From Otatea glauca (lineage: Eukaryota > Streptophyta > Magnoliopsida > Poales > Poaceae), in NCBI GenBank assembly GCA_036346275.1, contig CM070713.1:62801567-62865566 (forward strand): 64,000 nucleotides of DNA. The letters are read 5' to 3'. The notes below the pieces were generated by a model. That model did no database searches, had not been told where the DNA came from, and was given only the letters and a program-made list of their open reading frames with translations. The position numbers and the translations under genes are program-made. How positions within the stretch are numbered: the stretch's first letter is position 1; each line of letters opens with the position of its first letter. Shown here in pieces: positions 23,173-35,562 of the stretch.

Positions 23173-24618
23173 CACTACTACAGAACACTATATCACTGCC
23201 GGTTCTAAACTGGCATCACTGTCGGATTTTGGAACCAGCAGTAATTGGTCGGCAGTGATAGTCTCCGGTTCGTAAATCACTCGGTAAAATAAAAAAAAAT
23301 TATTCGCATCTGAACCGACTACCCTGTATTCTACGCACGAGACCGTAAGTCACAAGTCAAGCGATTTTCGCGCGTGTGCGGTTTCATAATCTGCTGTCTC
23401 ACGCGAGACCACCTTACCATCTCACCTATCACTCATTCCTCAACCAGTATAGGATATATTTTCGTTTTGTTCTTTTGTCTCCGAAACTTTTAATGATTAT
23501 TTTGATATCTAAATGAATTCAAATGGAAAGATTGTCAACTACAAAGTTGTAGATCTCGTCGAGAGCTACAATTTTTGTATAATTTTATCTCCATCCGACT
23601 CCGTATGAAAAAGTTAGGATTTTTCGAAAAATAGTTGACAACATTATTACTACCGATTGGGAATACGAACCGCCAACCGGCAGTGATACCAATATTTGGA
23701 TATTTAAACTATTTCAAATGAAAAGTTGCCAACTACAAAGTTGTAGATCTCGTCGAGAGATGCAATTTTCATATAAATTTTATCTCCATCCGTCTCCGTA
23801 TGAAGTAGTTATGATTTTTCGAAAAAAGGTTGACAGCATTATTATTGCCGGTTGAGAATACGAACCGCCAACTGGCAGTGATACCATTATTTGGATATTT
23901 AAAATATTTCAAATGAAAAAGTTGTCAACTGCAAAGTTGTAGATCTCGTCGAGAGCTACAATTTTCATATAACTTTTATCTCTATCCGACTCCGTATGAA
24001 ATAGTTATGATTTTTCTAAAAATGGTCGATAGCATTATTACTGCCGGTTGGGAATACGAACCGCCAACCGGTAGTGATACCATTATTTGGTTATTTAAAC
24101 TACTTCAAATGAAAAAGTTGTAGATCTCGTCGAGAGCTATAATTTTCATATAAATTTTATCTCCATCCGACTCCGTATGAAACAGTTATGATTTTTCGAA
24201 AAATGGTTGATAGCATTATTACTGCCGGTTGGGAATACGAACCGCCAACCGGCAGTGATACCATTATTTGGATATTTAAACTATTTTAAATGAAACAGTT
24301 GTCAACTACAAAGTTGTAGATCTCGTCAAGAGCTACAATTTTCATATAAATTTTATCACCATCCGACTCCGTATGGAAAAGTTATGATTTTTTGAAAAAT
24401 ATCAGCACTGTCGGTTCTTTTAAAAACCGGCAGTGATAGTATTACTGCCGGTTCGAACACGAACCGGCAGTAAAAAGGGATTTATCACTGCCAGTTCATC
24501 AGAAAAAAGCCGTTACTGTCGGTTTTCCATCCGAACCGATAGTGATAATATTATTACTGCCGGTTTTTGATGAACCGACAGTAATATGGCGACAAGGATA
24601 ACTGATTCTGTAGTAATA
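23173..24618. mobile_element. Non-autonomous CACTA transposon (CACTA 3), TSD AAG
   Basis: Starts CACTACTACAGAA at 23173 and ends TTCTGTAGTAATA at 24618, inverted with two or three terminal mismatches. The direct repeat AAG is at 23170-23172 and 24619-24621. Subterminal units of the type TCACTGCCGGTT / AACCGGCAGTGA lie at both ends. It has no coding capacity; the interior is a tandem repeat array. It must have moved with a transposase supplied elsewhere. Confidence 0.85.
23520..24410. repeat. Tandem array inside CACTA 3, unit about 180 bp, five copies
   Basis: Each unit contains TTTCAAATGAAAAAGTTG, AAAGTTGTAGATCTCGTC, ATCTCCATCCGACTCCGTAT, a GATTTTTCGAAAAATGGTTG-like stretch and a subterminal-type pair TGCCGGTTGGGAATACG / GAACCGCCAACCGGCAGTG. 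Copies start near 23520, 23700, 23885, 24065 (this one with a short internal deletion) and 24240. The subterminal motif was thus amplified along with the spacer. Confidence 0.85.
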
Positions 24619-24621
24619 AAG

Positions 24622-25839
24622 TACAATAGCAAAACCAACTACTGGTTAATAGTAAGCTAAAAGCCAGTTTGTACAATAACTCTCTCTAAAAGTTATCTCT
24701 AGATATTGTGCAATAACTATCTTTTCTCTCTTATATACAAATGATCTACCTATACTCTGGTACAAAGCTGGCTACTAAATAAGATCCAGCTCTCTTCTCT
24801 CTCCTATTTTCTCACTCCTCCATATAGATCAAAACTGACGTATATAGGCTAAGAGTCAGCTGACATGACCTTATTGTACATGCCCTTATAGCCATATACA
24901 TAGGGCAAGGGTTCTTATGCAGTTTGAGAGGGGATTGTAACTTAAGTAGTCTCTATCCGTTTTGACCGTTGGATCGAGACAACGAACGATCCGGATCACT
25001 CAATAGTGATAAGCTACAGTGTAGAAATCAGCATAGTGCTTTTTGAACAGTGCCCTCGAAAGATCTGGACCGTCGTTTTTTGATCCAACGGTTCACGTGC
25101 AACTGTCACAGAGTGCCCGCGTTGGATCTCTGTGCTATACATAGGTGTCACCCCAAAGGCCCAAGCTCAGTAACCCACGCACATGTGGTCATACATGCTA
25201 ACTAGCTCCGGTCATTTTTGTTTTGGTTGTCTCCATCACTAATTGAGATTGAGTGTGCAGAAATCTCTCGAAATTAACAAGGAGATTTTCTTAAATCGAG
25301 ACCGTTTCTTTTCTGTTACCCATCCTAATTGAACAATTAAGTATGACAAGTGGGTCCTAAGATAGAACCAACTAACAAATGGGATAATTGGAAGGCAAAT
25401 TGGTGTTGGATATCATCGTATTGAAGATCTCCACGAGCCAATCACAATGGCACACTGCTTGTCCAATTCCGAGCTCAGAAGAGATATAAAATTCGGAAGA
25501 ACTAGCGATGGACTAGTACAAGGTGAACATGCAAGTGTTCGATGCCAAGCCTTCCGGTGGGGGCTACATACATATGATTCGTCGTCGATCATCTGAAATT
25601 ATATATATATATATAATTCGCACCTCTTACAACCTGCACAATCCTCGGTTCTCCAAGCAATTTGCTTGGCTTTACACCCATCCCAGGTATCATTTCTAAT
25701 ACATGTGTTGGACAAGCTCGTACTTGAGTGCATCATATACATGTATCATAAATTTTTACGGAATGTGACATTGGATCTACAAATTTCCCTTTTCAACATA
25801 AAATTTTTCTATCTGGTAAAAATGAAATTAGTATGTATG

Positions 25840-25840
<1 letters not shown>
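24622..25840. other. Intergenic DNA with a decayed MITE and an inverted repeat
   Basis: 24622-24890 has the wording of a grass Tourist-type MITE: GTACAATAGC near the left, CTTATTGTACATGCCCTTA at the right. A second segment (about 24960-25110) contains the imperfect inverted pair GACCGTTGGATCGAG and TTGATCCAACGGTTC. No gene is visible. Confidence 0.35.

Positions 25841-25843
<3 letters not shown>

Positions 25844-25913
<70 letters not shown>
25844..25913. repeat. (TA)n microsatellite
   Basis: About 35 uninterrupted TA dinucleotides, preceded by a short GTAT run. The 82-codon open frame that ends in alternating Tyr-Ile is an artefact of this repeat. A shorter (AT) run lies near 25600. Confidence 0.97.
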
Positions 25914-25915
<2 letters not shown>

Positions 25916-26142
25916 CTTGTGAGGAAACTTCAGTTTTAGTCAGTAAATACAATTTACCTTCTGTAATTTGATGTTCATCGATATTGCTTCGTATCGAAAT
26001 GTTGATCTTTATCGGTTTAAGTCTATCCGAGAATTATTTCTATTCGATATTGCTTCGTATCAATATGTAGTTCGCATCTCCTTGCCAATTTCATTCAAAT
26101 GAGCTAGGATGCTTTTGTCCACCATGTGCTTGACCTTTGCAC

Positions 26143-26521
26143 CAGGGTTCACAAAACCGCGAAAAACCGCTCGGTTTTCGCGGTTTTCGACCTTACCGCA
26201 TCGGCTCGAGATCCAAAACAGTTCGATAAACCGATCTAATTTTAAAAAAATTGAAAAAAAATCATTTGTTGAAAACAGTTGAAAAACTGCGGTTTTCGCA
26301 AAAAACCGCTCGAAAAACCATTTTTCAGGAATGGTCGGCTAGTTTTTCGCGAAAAACCGCGAAATCCGGATGGTTTTTGATTTTTTCGAAAAAAAAATCA
26401 TTTTTTTTATTTCTTAACCCTTCCGTTTCTAACGGTTTTCAAGCGGTTTTTAGAGCGATTTTTGCGGTTCTCACGATTTCAGTTTTTGCGGTTTTTCACA
26501 GTTTCAGTTTTGTGAACTCTG
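26143..26521. mobile_element. hAT-type MITE, 379 bp, TSD CTTTGCAC
   Basis: Terminal inverted repeats CAGGGTTCACAAAACCG (left) and CAGTTTTGTGAACTCTG (right) are flanked by a perfect 8-bp direct repeat CTTTGCAC (26135-26142 and 26522-26529). The interior is made of GAAAAACCGC and GCGGTTTTTC motifs in both orientations, so it folds heavily. Non-coding. The 129-codon open frame across it is spurious. Confidence 0.88.
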
Positions 26522-26768
26522 CTTTGCACCCCTCTGTAAGGATACAGTGCTGCTGCCCAAAATCTCATGATGGCAACACTTTCTTCAATCGCCCTGTACT
26601 AAAGTACACATATATACCAGGGCCTCTTTGGATTGAATGAAAAGCAAAAGAAATTTGAAGAAATCCATTCCAATGAAAAAATAATCCTACGTCGGGTATT
26701 TGTTGGTTTAAGGAAAGGACATAAGAGTTACTATGAAATTTCCAACAAATGATATACTTTTATGGGAA

Positions 26769-27952
26769 CTAGCAAGGCGACCCGCTCACTTGCGTAGATA
26801 TCATCCTTAAAGCATGCCAAATAACTTGGCAATACATATCTATTTTACTTTTTAGAAAATAGATCATTGTAGAGCTTTGTTGTGACATTTAATATTATAT
26901 ATTATAATAAAGAAAATACTCACTCTATTTACCAATATACTTGCCACCAGTGACGAAAGTTTTATTCCCCAAATACTTTCCTTGCAAAATAGTAAACATA
27001 ATATTTTCCATTTATATCACCATCATCTCTTTCATATTGCAATGTTTGTCGACTATGCTACATGGTTATAATGTACATTATATAGCTTATATCGGTATAG
27101 TTGAGGGAGTACCCATCAATGTATCACCCTCTCAATCCTGTGGAGGATTGCCAATTAAAGGATCATAATTTTTTCTTTTTCATGAAAGTATTTAGCATAT
27201 ACCCCTTTTTAGACACTGTAAACCACCTGTCGTTGACTTTTATTATATTATAGATTTTGATTCCTAATTTGTGTGTGCTCACTTGAATTATAAATAAAAC
27301 AAAATTTCTATTTTTCACTTAGTTTGGATTAAAAGATAATTTTTTTATTTTTATTCTGAATTTTCATATTTTTGGATTGTACTTATAGACTTTTTTTTTG
27401 TTTTTGGTTAGAATTCATTCATAAATCTAGCTGCAAATTTTTATTTCAAATATATGTTATTTTCTGCTATACTTGATATTGACTCTTTCTTTTAAACTAA
27501 CTTTTATTTTTATTTAATTTCAAACTTTTGTTTTTGTTAGAATTCATATATACAAATCCCAATATTAATTTTATTTCATCTATTTTTATTCCAAATTTCA
27601 GCTATGCATGGGTTTTAATGTGGAATTCGTATGAACATCAAATTGCTAGTTTCCTTTTTTTTATTCCAAATTTATGTGTTTTATTTTGAATTTTAGTTTT
27701 CGGTTAGAACACATATACAAATACAACTGATAATTTTCATCTAATTTTTATTCTTAATTTTTTATTCTGATTTATGATTGTTTTTTATGTACTTGGCATT
27801 GTCTGTTTCTTTTCATCCAAGCCAATATAACTTGAATCTGCTAGATTGATGGTTAGATGTTTTTCTTTAAATAATAACATCCAATGGGTGCTATAATTCA
27901 AACTTAGTTAGGGTCCACCAAATTAAGGGTTGGATGTTTTGCTTTTGTGAGA
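26769..27952 (-). mobile_element. Helitron-like AT-rich repeat, copy 1
   Basis: Similar to 61553-63010 in sequence and order. Read on the minus strand it ends GCGGGTCGCCTTGCTAG followed by T, which fits a Helitron CTAG terminus with the host T; a short GC stem lies just before. The inside is AT-rich, with repeated TTTTATTC and TTAGAATTCATATACAAAT-like phrases, and is non-coding. The 5' end (near AGAAATTCTCAC) is placed only by the limit of similarity between the two copies. There is no TSD, as expected for Helitrons. Confidence 0.45.
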
Positions 27953-29960
27953 ATTTCTACTATATTTCTCTTTTTTCTTGGCATCTCTAGACGACCTGTC
28001 ATGAGTTTTATTATATGATAAATTTTGGAGGAAAACAAAGATCCACTCAAACCTCTTGGAAATTTTCTTTGAGCCTAATGCCAATCATCAAAATTCTTGT
28101 GTTCTTTGTTGTGGTCCAACCAAACGCCGTTTGCTATACATTCCCGTGTTTCCAATTTTTATAGGATTTAGCAACACATGACATCTAATTTGTGTTTTTT
28201 TTTTCTATTCTGTGTTTCTAACTCTGCGTTCAAAGACCCTGAATTTTTGTCCCAGCATAGATTGTACAAACTCTCAAAAACTATCGATAAGACACTGCTC
28301 TTGCACTAAGCTCTAAATTTTTATTCCAAGATAGATTGTACAAACTGCAAACTCTAAAAAACTATCCATAAGACTGCTCTGGTGCTATCAAATTAATGCT
28401 GTTAGAATTTACTAGTGCATTCGTGTCAAATTAGAGGCCTCGCGTCGGCAGACAGACGAATACACCAAACTTTAGCCCGTTCGGCATTTGGCGAACAAGA
28501 TATCGCGCGCCCAGCTCCAACTTGTCGTACGAAAAGGTAATACGAGCCAAACGGCCAAGTTACCATCATGAGAGAGAGAGACAGAGATGGCCTCTGATCG
28601 CTAGGCCGGTCGTGTGCGGAGAAGCAAGGGAGCAAAGGCCATTTTGGAGCAATTCTAATGGTCCATCATTCCAAGCAGGAATTGTCAGGTGCGTCCAAGA
28701 GGATTTGAAATTTTGTTTTCGGTTCACATCTTGGAGAGAAGCGAAATCTGAAATTTCGGTGAAATCTCGAAATTTTGAATGAAATCCGGTTAAAATTCAA
28801 AAGACAAATTTAAAACCGAAATTTTTGAAAAGAAATTCTCGAAATTTCGACTGAAAGTGCCGAAATATCGGCAAAATTCAACCGTGTGAGAAATAATCGA
28901 AATGGTGTTATAATTTTTTTTAACAAAAAATTGAATGGTCCTGACATATGACTAATATTTTCATAAAAAATTCAGATGATGATCAATCCTGAGGAATTTT
29001 TAAAAATTCTGACAGTGCTACTATCGTGATAAAAGACTGATCGACAAATTTCAACCAAATGAAAAAAAGTTCAAACCAAGTTAGAAAATTTTTAAAATTT
29101 TTGTAGATGGTCCTAAAGCATCACTAATGTTCCAATAAAATTCTTAGATGTTGATCAAGCCTAGAAAATTTTAAAAAATTCTGATAGTGCTACTGTCCTA
29201 ATAAAAGCCTCTAAGTACATGTATTACTTCCATAGATTTGATTGAGCAACCAAAAATGGTTTAGAATTTTTTAAACTTTTAGAGAAGGGTTCTAAGGAAA
29301 TTATTAAACTATCATAAAAATTTTGGATCATAATCACACACGAGTGAATTTATAAAATTCTATCGATGTTACTATCTCATTTATGTTCCTTCTATTTTTT
29401 ATTTTTTAAAGATAACAAATGAAGTTCAATTATTTTGAAATTTTTTATTCATGATCCTAGATAGTTAAATATGGTACCATAAAATTTTCAAAGTATGATC
29501 AAGCATGTATATGTTTATAAAAATTTTATAGTGTTTATGTTATTTTTATAAAACGTCTCAATAATTCAAATTTTTTCAAATATTTTCATGGAAGATGACA
29601 TTATTAAGGTGTATTGACCCAAATACGCTCAAATATGGTCCAAAAAAGTTGAAATCCGATAAAAATTACTAGATTTCGATGAAATTTGTGATTTTTTTGA
29701 AATTACTATAACAATTTGAATTTTTTTTTTCAAATTTTTTTATTTGGTCAGGATTTGGAATCTTGTCCCCAGCCGAAATCCGAAATCTCAACTGAAATGT
29801 CTGAAATTTTGCCGGGATTTTATACCTTGGTCCGATCATCCCAATCTATCTTATGTCTCTCACTCGTAAATGTATACACATGCATTCCACGTAGCACTAA
29901 TCTATACTCCTTTATAATGCACCTAAGCATTCTTTTCTACGTCCACCCCAAATAATGCAC
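27953..29960. other. Repetitive AT-rich DNA, no gene
   Basis: 28690-29840 is full of AAATTTCGA/GAAATTTC motifs in both orientations (for example GAAATTTCGGTGAAATCTCG near 28750 and ATCCGAAATCTCAACTGAAA near 29780). It looks like an old non-coding DNA transposon whose exact ends I could not define. The rest shows no coding signal. Confidence 0.4.
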
Positions 29961-30321
29961 CCCACTAGAGATGGCAAAACCGTCTGAGATTTCTATCAGC
30001 AATATAAAATACAGAGGCCCGAGCCACTTGGTGCATTTTAGGGTTTCAGGATCTATTTTCATTTGGTTGTGGCTGTGCGGCTGTGAGGCGATTTGGTAAA
30101 AGAAGACCGTTGATTTTGAAGGGTGATTGAGGATCCATTTAATTTTGGTGATCTAAGGTTAGTAACGGTGTCTAATTGTAGTATATTCAAGATCTTGCTT
30201 GGTAAGGAAGAATTTGATGATTTTTTATATTTAGCTTGTAGATTCATGTGTTCTTTCTATGTAAGGGTAGTAATGGGTTTTACTTGCATTAACACTAATT
30301 AATGCTATATGCTTGGCGTAG

Positions 30322-33300
30322 ATGGGCCGAAGATGGATGTACACTAAGAACCGTGTGAGTGCCGAGTACATTAATGTTGTCTCCGCTTTTAGAAGAGCTG
30401 CACAAGAGGATATGTTTAATAAGGGGGGGCAGTTTATGTCTTGTCCGTGCATTGACTGTAAGAATCTGAAGATGTTTCGAAACTTTACGCAGATCGAAGC
30501 ACACTTGATTATGAGGGGTTTCAAAACGGGTATACATGTTAGACCAGTCACGGTGAAGAGCAGGAGATACAGGAAGCAGGTACTAACATGGTCGACGAAG
30601 TCAATGATATGTCGGATGGTCATATCGATTGTGGTTCCGATGAGGATAGGTTGCAGAAAGATAATCTGAATCAGATGCTGCGCGATGTAGAAGGGAACCG
30701 TGATGATAGAGAATATGGTAAATTCCGGGGCTTGATGGAGGACTCGGAGAAACCTTTGTTCCCGTGTCGCAAGTCGAAATACACAAGGTTGTCATCCGTA
30801 CTTGAACTGCTGAAATTGAAAGCAAGCAACGGTTGGTCCGATAAGAGTTTCACAGCGTTGTTACGTTTATTGGCGGACATGCTTCCCGAGGGAAACGAGT
30901 TGCCGACAACCACCTACAAAGCTAAAAAGGTTCTTTGTCCCTTGGGAATGGATGTAGAAATAATACATGCATGTCCGAACAACTATATCCTGTACCGCCA
31001 AGAGTACGAGAACTTGCACATATGTCCTGTGTGCAACGCATCTCGGTACAAGCGTAAGAGTCATTCGAATGATGAAAGTGAGGGCATCCAGGTGATGAAA
31101 GGACCTCCTGCTAAGGTGGCATGGTATCTGCCTATAATTCCTCGTTTGAAGCGTTTGTTTGCGAACCCAAATGAGGCAAAATCATGCGTTGGCACTCGGA
31201 GGAGCGTAAGAACGATGGAATGCTAAGGCACCTGCGATTCCATCCAATGGAGAAACATCGATAGGAGGTTTCAAGAATTCGGTGAGGATCCGAGGAATAT
31301 AAGGTTTGGATTGAGTACGATAGAATGAATCCTTTCGGTAACATGAGTAGCCAGCATAGCACTTGGCCCGTGAATCTCAGTATCTACAACCTTCCTCCTT
31401 GGTTGTGTATGAAGCGCAAGTACATTTTGTTGTCTCAGACTTATCCAAGGACTGAAACAACTCGAGAACGATATTGATGTGTACCTAGCACCATTGGTGG
31501 AAGATCCAAAACACTATGGGTTCCCGGTGCATGTATGGGATGCGTATAAACGAGAGAACTTCACTTTGCACCTTTTGTTCTGCACCATAAATGATTACCC
31601 CCCTTGGTAACCTATCGTGCCAGAGTACAAAAGGAACCAAAGCTCGCACTCACTGCTTAGACAATACCGAGAGTGTGTGGTCAATCACTCACAAAAAAGC
31701 TGCTTACATGCATCACCTTAGGTTCCTTCGGAGGAATCACCCATACCGCAAAATGAAAAAACAATTCGATGGAACGAACGAAGACGGTTTACCTCCAAAG
31801 CCTTTAAGTGGGATAGATATCCATGATATGGTTAAGAACATGGATGTTGCGTTTGGAAAGGGGCGTAAATCGAGGTCCCGTGAGAAGATCACATGGAAGA
31901 AGAGATCAATATTTTGGGACTTACCTTATTGGGAGCACCTAGAAGTTCGGCACTGCATCGACGTGATGCACGTGGACAAGAATGTCTGTGATAGCTTGAT
32001 TGGTCTCTTATTGAATATTAAAGGCAAATCAAAGGACAGTATCAATGCACGCCTTGACTTGGTCAATATGGGCATAAGACCTGAGTTAGCACCGAAAGAG
32101 ACAGATACAGGCTGAACATAATGCGAACCTTATTGTTACACTTTGTCTATGGCCGAGAGAACTGAACTGTGCCAGTGCTTGCATGGTGTGAAAGTTCCGT
32201 CCGGTTACTCTAACATCAAGAGACTTGTTTCGATGCAAGATTTGAAATTAGTTGGCATGAAGTCTCATGATTGTCATGTGCTGATGATACAAATGCTCCC
32301 TGTGGCAATTAGAAGTATTTTGCCAGTCAAGGTCCGGGAGACAATCACGAGGCTGTGTTATTTCTTTAACACAATTGCTCAGAAGGTCATCGATCCCGAA
32401 GCACTAGATGCACTGCAGGCTGAGGTGGTGATGACTCTATGTAATCTTGAGATGTATTTCCCTCCGTCGTTTTTCGATATCATGGTCCATCTCGTTGTTC
32501 ACCTTGTGATAGAGATAAAGATATGCGGGCCCGTGTTCCTACGTAGCATGTACCCATTCGAGAGGTATATGAGAATTCTCAAGTCCTACGTGACGGAATC
32601 GATCTCGTACGGAGGGTAGCATTGTCGAAGGTTATGCAACCGAAGAAGTCGAGAGTTCTGCGTCGATTATATGGCTCAGTCGAACCAATAGGTGTGCCTC
32701 GATCTCGCCATGAGGGAGACTCGAGGCATCGGACCATCGGAAGGAAAGCAATCACGCCTGATCCAGCTTCCTATGCTCAAGCTCATTTCACGGTTTTGCA
32801 ACACATGGATGTAGTGTCCCCGTACATCGATGAGCATAAGCACTGGCTACGGCAAGAGAATCTGACGCGGTAAGAGTCTTGGATCACGAGACAGCATAAC
32901 CTTCAGTTTAACAGATGGCTGAAGGAGCGACCCATCACTAGGACCTCGTCAGGTGATACGCTCATATGGTTGGCAAAAGGGCCAACATTTACACTTGTAA
33001 CATGGAAAGGATACGACTTAAATGGGTACATATTTTACACGAGAGATCAGGATATGAAGAGCACAAACCAGAACAGTGGTGTATGCATAGATGCGTTCAA
33101 CACCGTTGGGTCTACGGGGAGCTCCTACTATGGGTTCATAGAGGAGATTTGGGAGCTCGACTTTGTACTATTCAAGATCCCCTTATTTCGGTGTCGTTGG
33201 GTCCACCTCCAGCATGTGAAGGTTGACAAATACGGTGTCACTACTGTCAACCTCGCACGCGTCAGATACCAAGATGAACCATTCGTACTCGTTAACCAAG

Positions 33301-33548
33301 CTGTTCAAGTATTCTATGTAATCGACCCGTCCAACAAGAAGAGACATGTAGTTCTTCAGGGAAAAAGGAGGATTGTCAGAGTAGAGAATGTAGTAGGTGA
33401 GGAAGAATACAATCAATTCGAAGAGTTGCCTCCTATCGGAAAGAGCATCACAGTCCAGGAAGAACAACCCGAAGAAGCTAGCTACACACGCATCGATCAT
33501 CATGAAGGGCTAATTTTTATACAAAACAATAAGCAAGTGGAGTTATGA
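30322..33548 (+). pseudogene. Decayed TNP2-type CACTA transposase with DUF4218 and DUF4216
   Basis: Would encode the large transposase that cuts and joins CACTA ends. Order: transposase-associated domain (RRWMYTKNRV, FMSCPCIDCKNLK; 30322-30560); TNP2/Transposase_21 (30588-32115), with PEGNELPTTTYKAKK, LHICPVCNASRYK, LPIIPRLKRLFANP, FWDLPYWEHLEVRHCIDVMH; DUF4218 (about 32143-32619), with LEMYFPPSFFDIMVHLVVHL and MYPFERYM; DUF4216 (32970-33400), with LVTWKGYDLNGYIFYTRDQD and SYYGFIEEIWELDF. Frameshifts near 30545 and 31180-31600 and stops near 32113 and 32617 break it. More complete than the copy in CACTA 1 but not functional. Confidence 0.9.
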
Positions 33549-33751
33549 TTTTAAGTGTACTCTAGAAGATAATAGAGTTGTTTTTAATGAAATGCTCGAA
33601 ATTAAAAACAACTTTGTGTATATATGCATCTGATTTATTTAATATAGTTTCCTTTCCTTTACTGATATTGCTCGCATAAACTGAAGTATACATTATGTCA
33701 AGAAGGCCAAACTTTGGATTTACCTTAGCAATGAAGGTCTGTGTCAATCTT

Positions 33752-33830
33752 CATCACAGACGGTTCTAGTCTAGAACCGTCTGTAATATTTTTATCACAG
33801 ACGGTTCTAGTATAGAACCGTCTGTGATAT
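33752..33830. repeat. Subterminal-type repeats in the middle of CACTA 2
   Basis: Two palindromic units, ATCACAGACGGTTCTAG...CTAGAACCGTCTGTAAT and a near copy. They match the array at the right end (38731-39095) but lie between the two genes rather than at a terminus. Confidence 0.85.
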
Positions 33831-33837
33831 TGGAGAC

Positions 33838-33848
33838 CTATAAAAAGG
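33838..33848 (+). promoter_or_regulatory. TATA box following the internal subterminal block
   Basis: CTATAAAAAGG sits just downstream of the repeats, followed by a C/T-rich leader (CTCTACTCTTCCACTCACGC) and a run of CGCCGACGCCTCCCCAT-like repeats (33940-34050). This is the arrangement expected at the 5' end of a CACTA element, here upstream of the second gene. Confidence 0.55.
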
Positions 33849-34067
33849 CCACTTTGGCAGATCATTCATTCTCTACTCTTCCACTCACGCGCTCAAAACC
33901 CTAAGTATATTCGTCTCTACCCCAGCTCGTCGACGCCTCCCATTCGCCGACGGCGCCCCCTCGTCGACCCCTCCCCATCGACAACGCCTCCCCATCACCG
34001 ACGCCTCCCCATCGTCGACGCCGCACCCTCGCCGACGCCTCCCCATCGATTTTCGCTCGTTAAGTGC

Positions 34068-34905
34068 TGATAAGGGATGGATTCTTAGGGGGAGATTTTA
34101 ACTTGGTTAGATTTCAAAATTATAAGAATAATGGCAAAGTAGATCATAAATGGTGTGATAAATTTAATGAATGGATAGAGATGCGGGGGCTTATGGAAAT
34201 GCATTTGTCTGGTAGACACTTTACCTAGGCTAACAACCAAGATAATCTAAGCATGTCGGTGATTGATAGAATTTTTTGTAGCACTTCCTTCAAGGAAAAG
34301 TTTCTATTAGCTGTTGTCTCTTCCCTTGCCAGAATTGATAGTGATCATAGTCCTATCCTGTGGGATTCAGGGAGGACGCTTCAATATATAAAACCCGCTT
34401 ATAAATTTGAGAAGTGGTGGCTTCTTCATGAAAGTTTAATCAGATTGTTCATAAGACTGGCATATTCCAAGTAAAGGTAAAATGCTATTGATAATTGGCA
34501 ATGCAAGGTTAGGAATCTTAGGAAGGTTACTAAAGGGTGGAGTTTTAATGTTGAGTCTGAGATTAAGAAGAAGAAGAAATTTCTTTTGAATGAGTTTGAT
34601 GCTATTGATGTTTTGTCTGAGTCTAGAATCCTTACTTCTGAAGAGGAAAACAGATTATTGTCTATTAAACAAGGGATATAAAATATTTGGGTTATTGAAG
34701 AAACCAAAGCTAGACAACGAGCTAGAGAAAAGAATGTTAAAGAAGAAGATAAAAATACTAAATATTTCCATGTCGTGGCTAATCAAAGAAGGAGAAAGAA
34801 CTTTATTACTTCTTGAGGGCCCTGATGGTCCTGTTTATGATACCAATAAGATGCTTGATATTGCTTGTGACTATTATAAATCCTTATTTGGCTTTGTCAT
34901 CATAC
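34068..34905 (+). mobile_element. LINE (L1-type) ORF2 fragment: endonuclease end and start of RT region
   Basis: The translated pieces read GGDFNLVRFQNYKNNGKVD, then DRIFCSTSFKEKF and DSDHSPILWDSG (apurinic-type endonuclease, with the SDHSP catalytic signature), then EEDKNTKYFHVVANQRRRKN and GPDGPVYDTNKMLDIACDYY, the linker before the reverse transcriptase. The reading frame is interrupted by stops and shifts (about 34208, 34475, 34680 and 34816). Both the start of the endonuclease and all RT motifs are absent. It is nested between the CACTA leader and second gene, or was captured by the element. Confidence 0.8.
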
Positions 34906-35562
34906 GTGTTCGCTGATCTGAGCTAAAACCAACAGTCTGATCGTCGTTCCAGCCTTTGGTGTTGTACAACTCGCTGCCAATGACATCTAGATCCAACCAC
35001 ATGCACGGTGCACCTCCCTATCACTGCCAAAGTGCCAATGTGCATTTTATCTCCGCTGACGATCTCCACATTTCGTCACCACATTGTCCTCATTTCCTAT
35101 GGCCAGTGTACACGTCATTCTCTCCACCGATTGCTTGTGGCACACCTTGACCATGCTTTCTCCATTGGTGTGCATTAATGGCCCTTTTGCTATTCCTCAA
35201 TCCATCCCTGGTGAGGTGTATGACTGTCCATTAAGTGGTTGTGTTTATTTATGAGAGAAATTCACTTTCATTTAGCAACTACAACAAGATCTCATTGTTC
35301 ATTTTTGGGCATATTCGATTTAGCAACTACAACAAGATTACTCAAGCCAATTGTGCATGGTGTGATCCAGACTAGTGTCAGAAACCAAGTTAGACATTAC
35401 TTATGAGAACTTATAACTAAAATATCATGAATTGCTTCTCTCAACTTACCTTCTCTGAACTACCTTTATACCCATTAAATAAAAGCACTATCAATTGGTA
35501 GCCTTCCATGTTTGTTTACTTTTCTTTCTGTTGTGCCACGACAACCAAATTTAAATTGCAAG

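Noticed and set aside
29972..29998. CACTAGAGATGGCAAAACCG as the left end of CACTA 2
   Set aside because: It is not the CACTACTACAGAA-type terminus expected from the right end, and the flanking bases (CCC) do not match the ATA after 39116. TAGAGATGGCAAA also looks like a hAT end without a partner.
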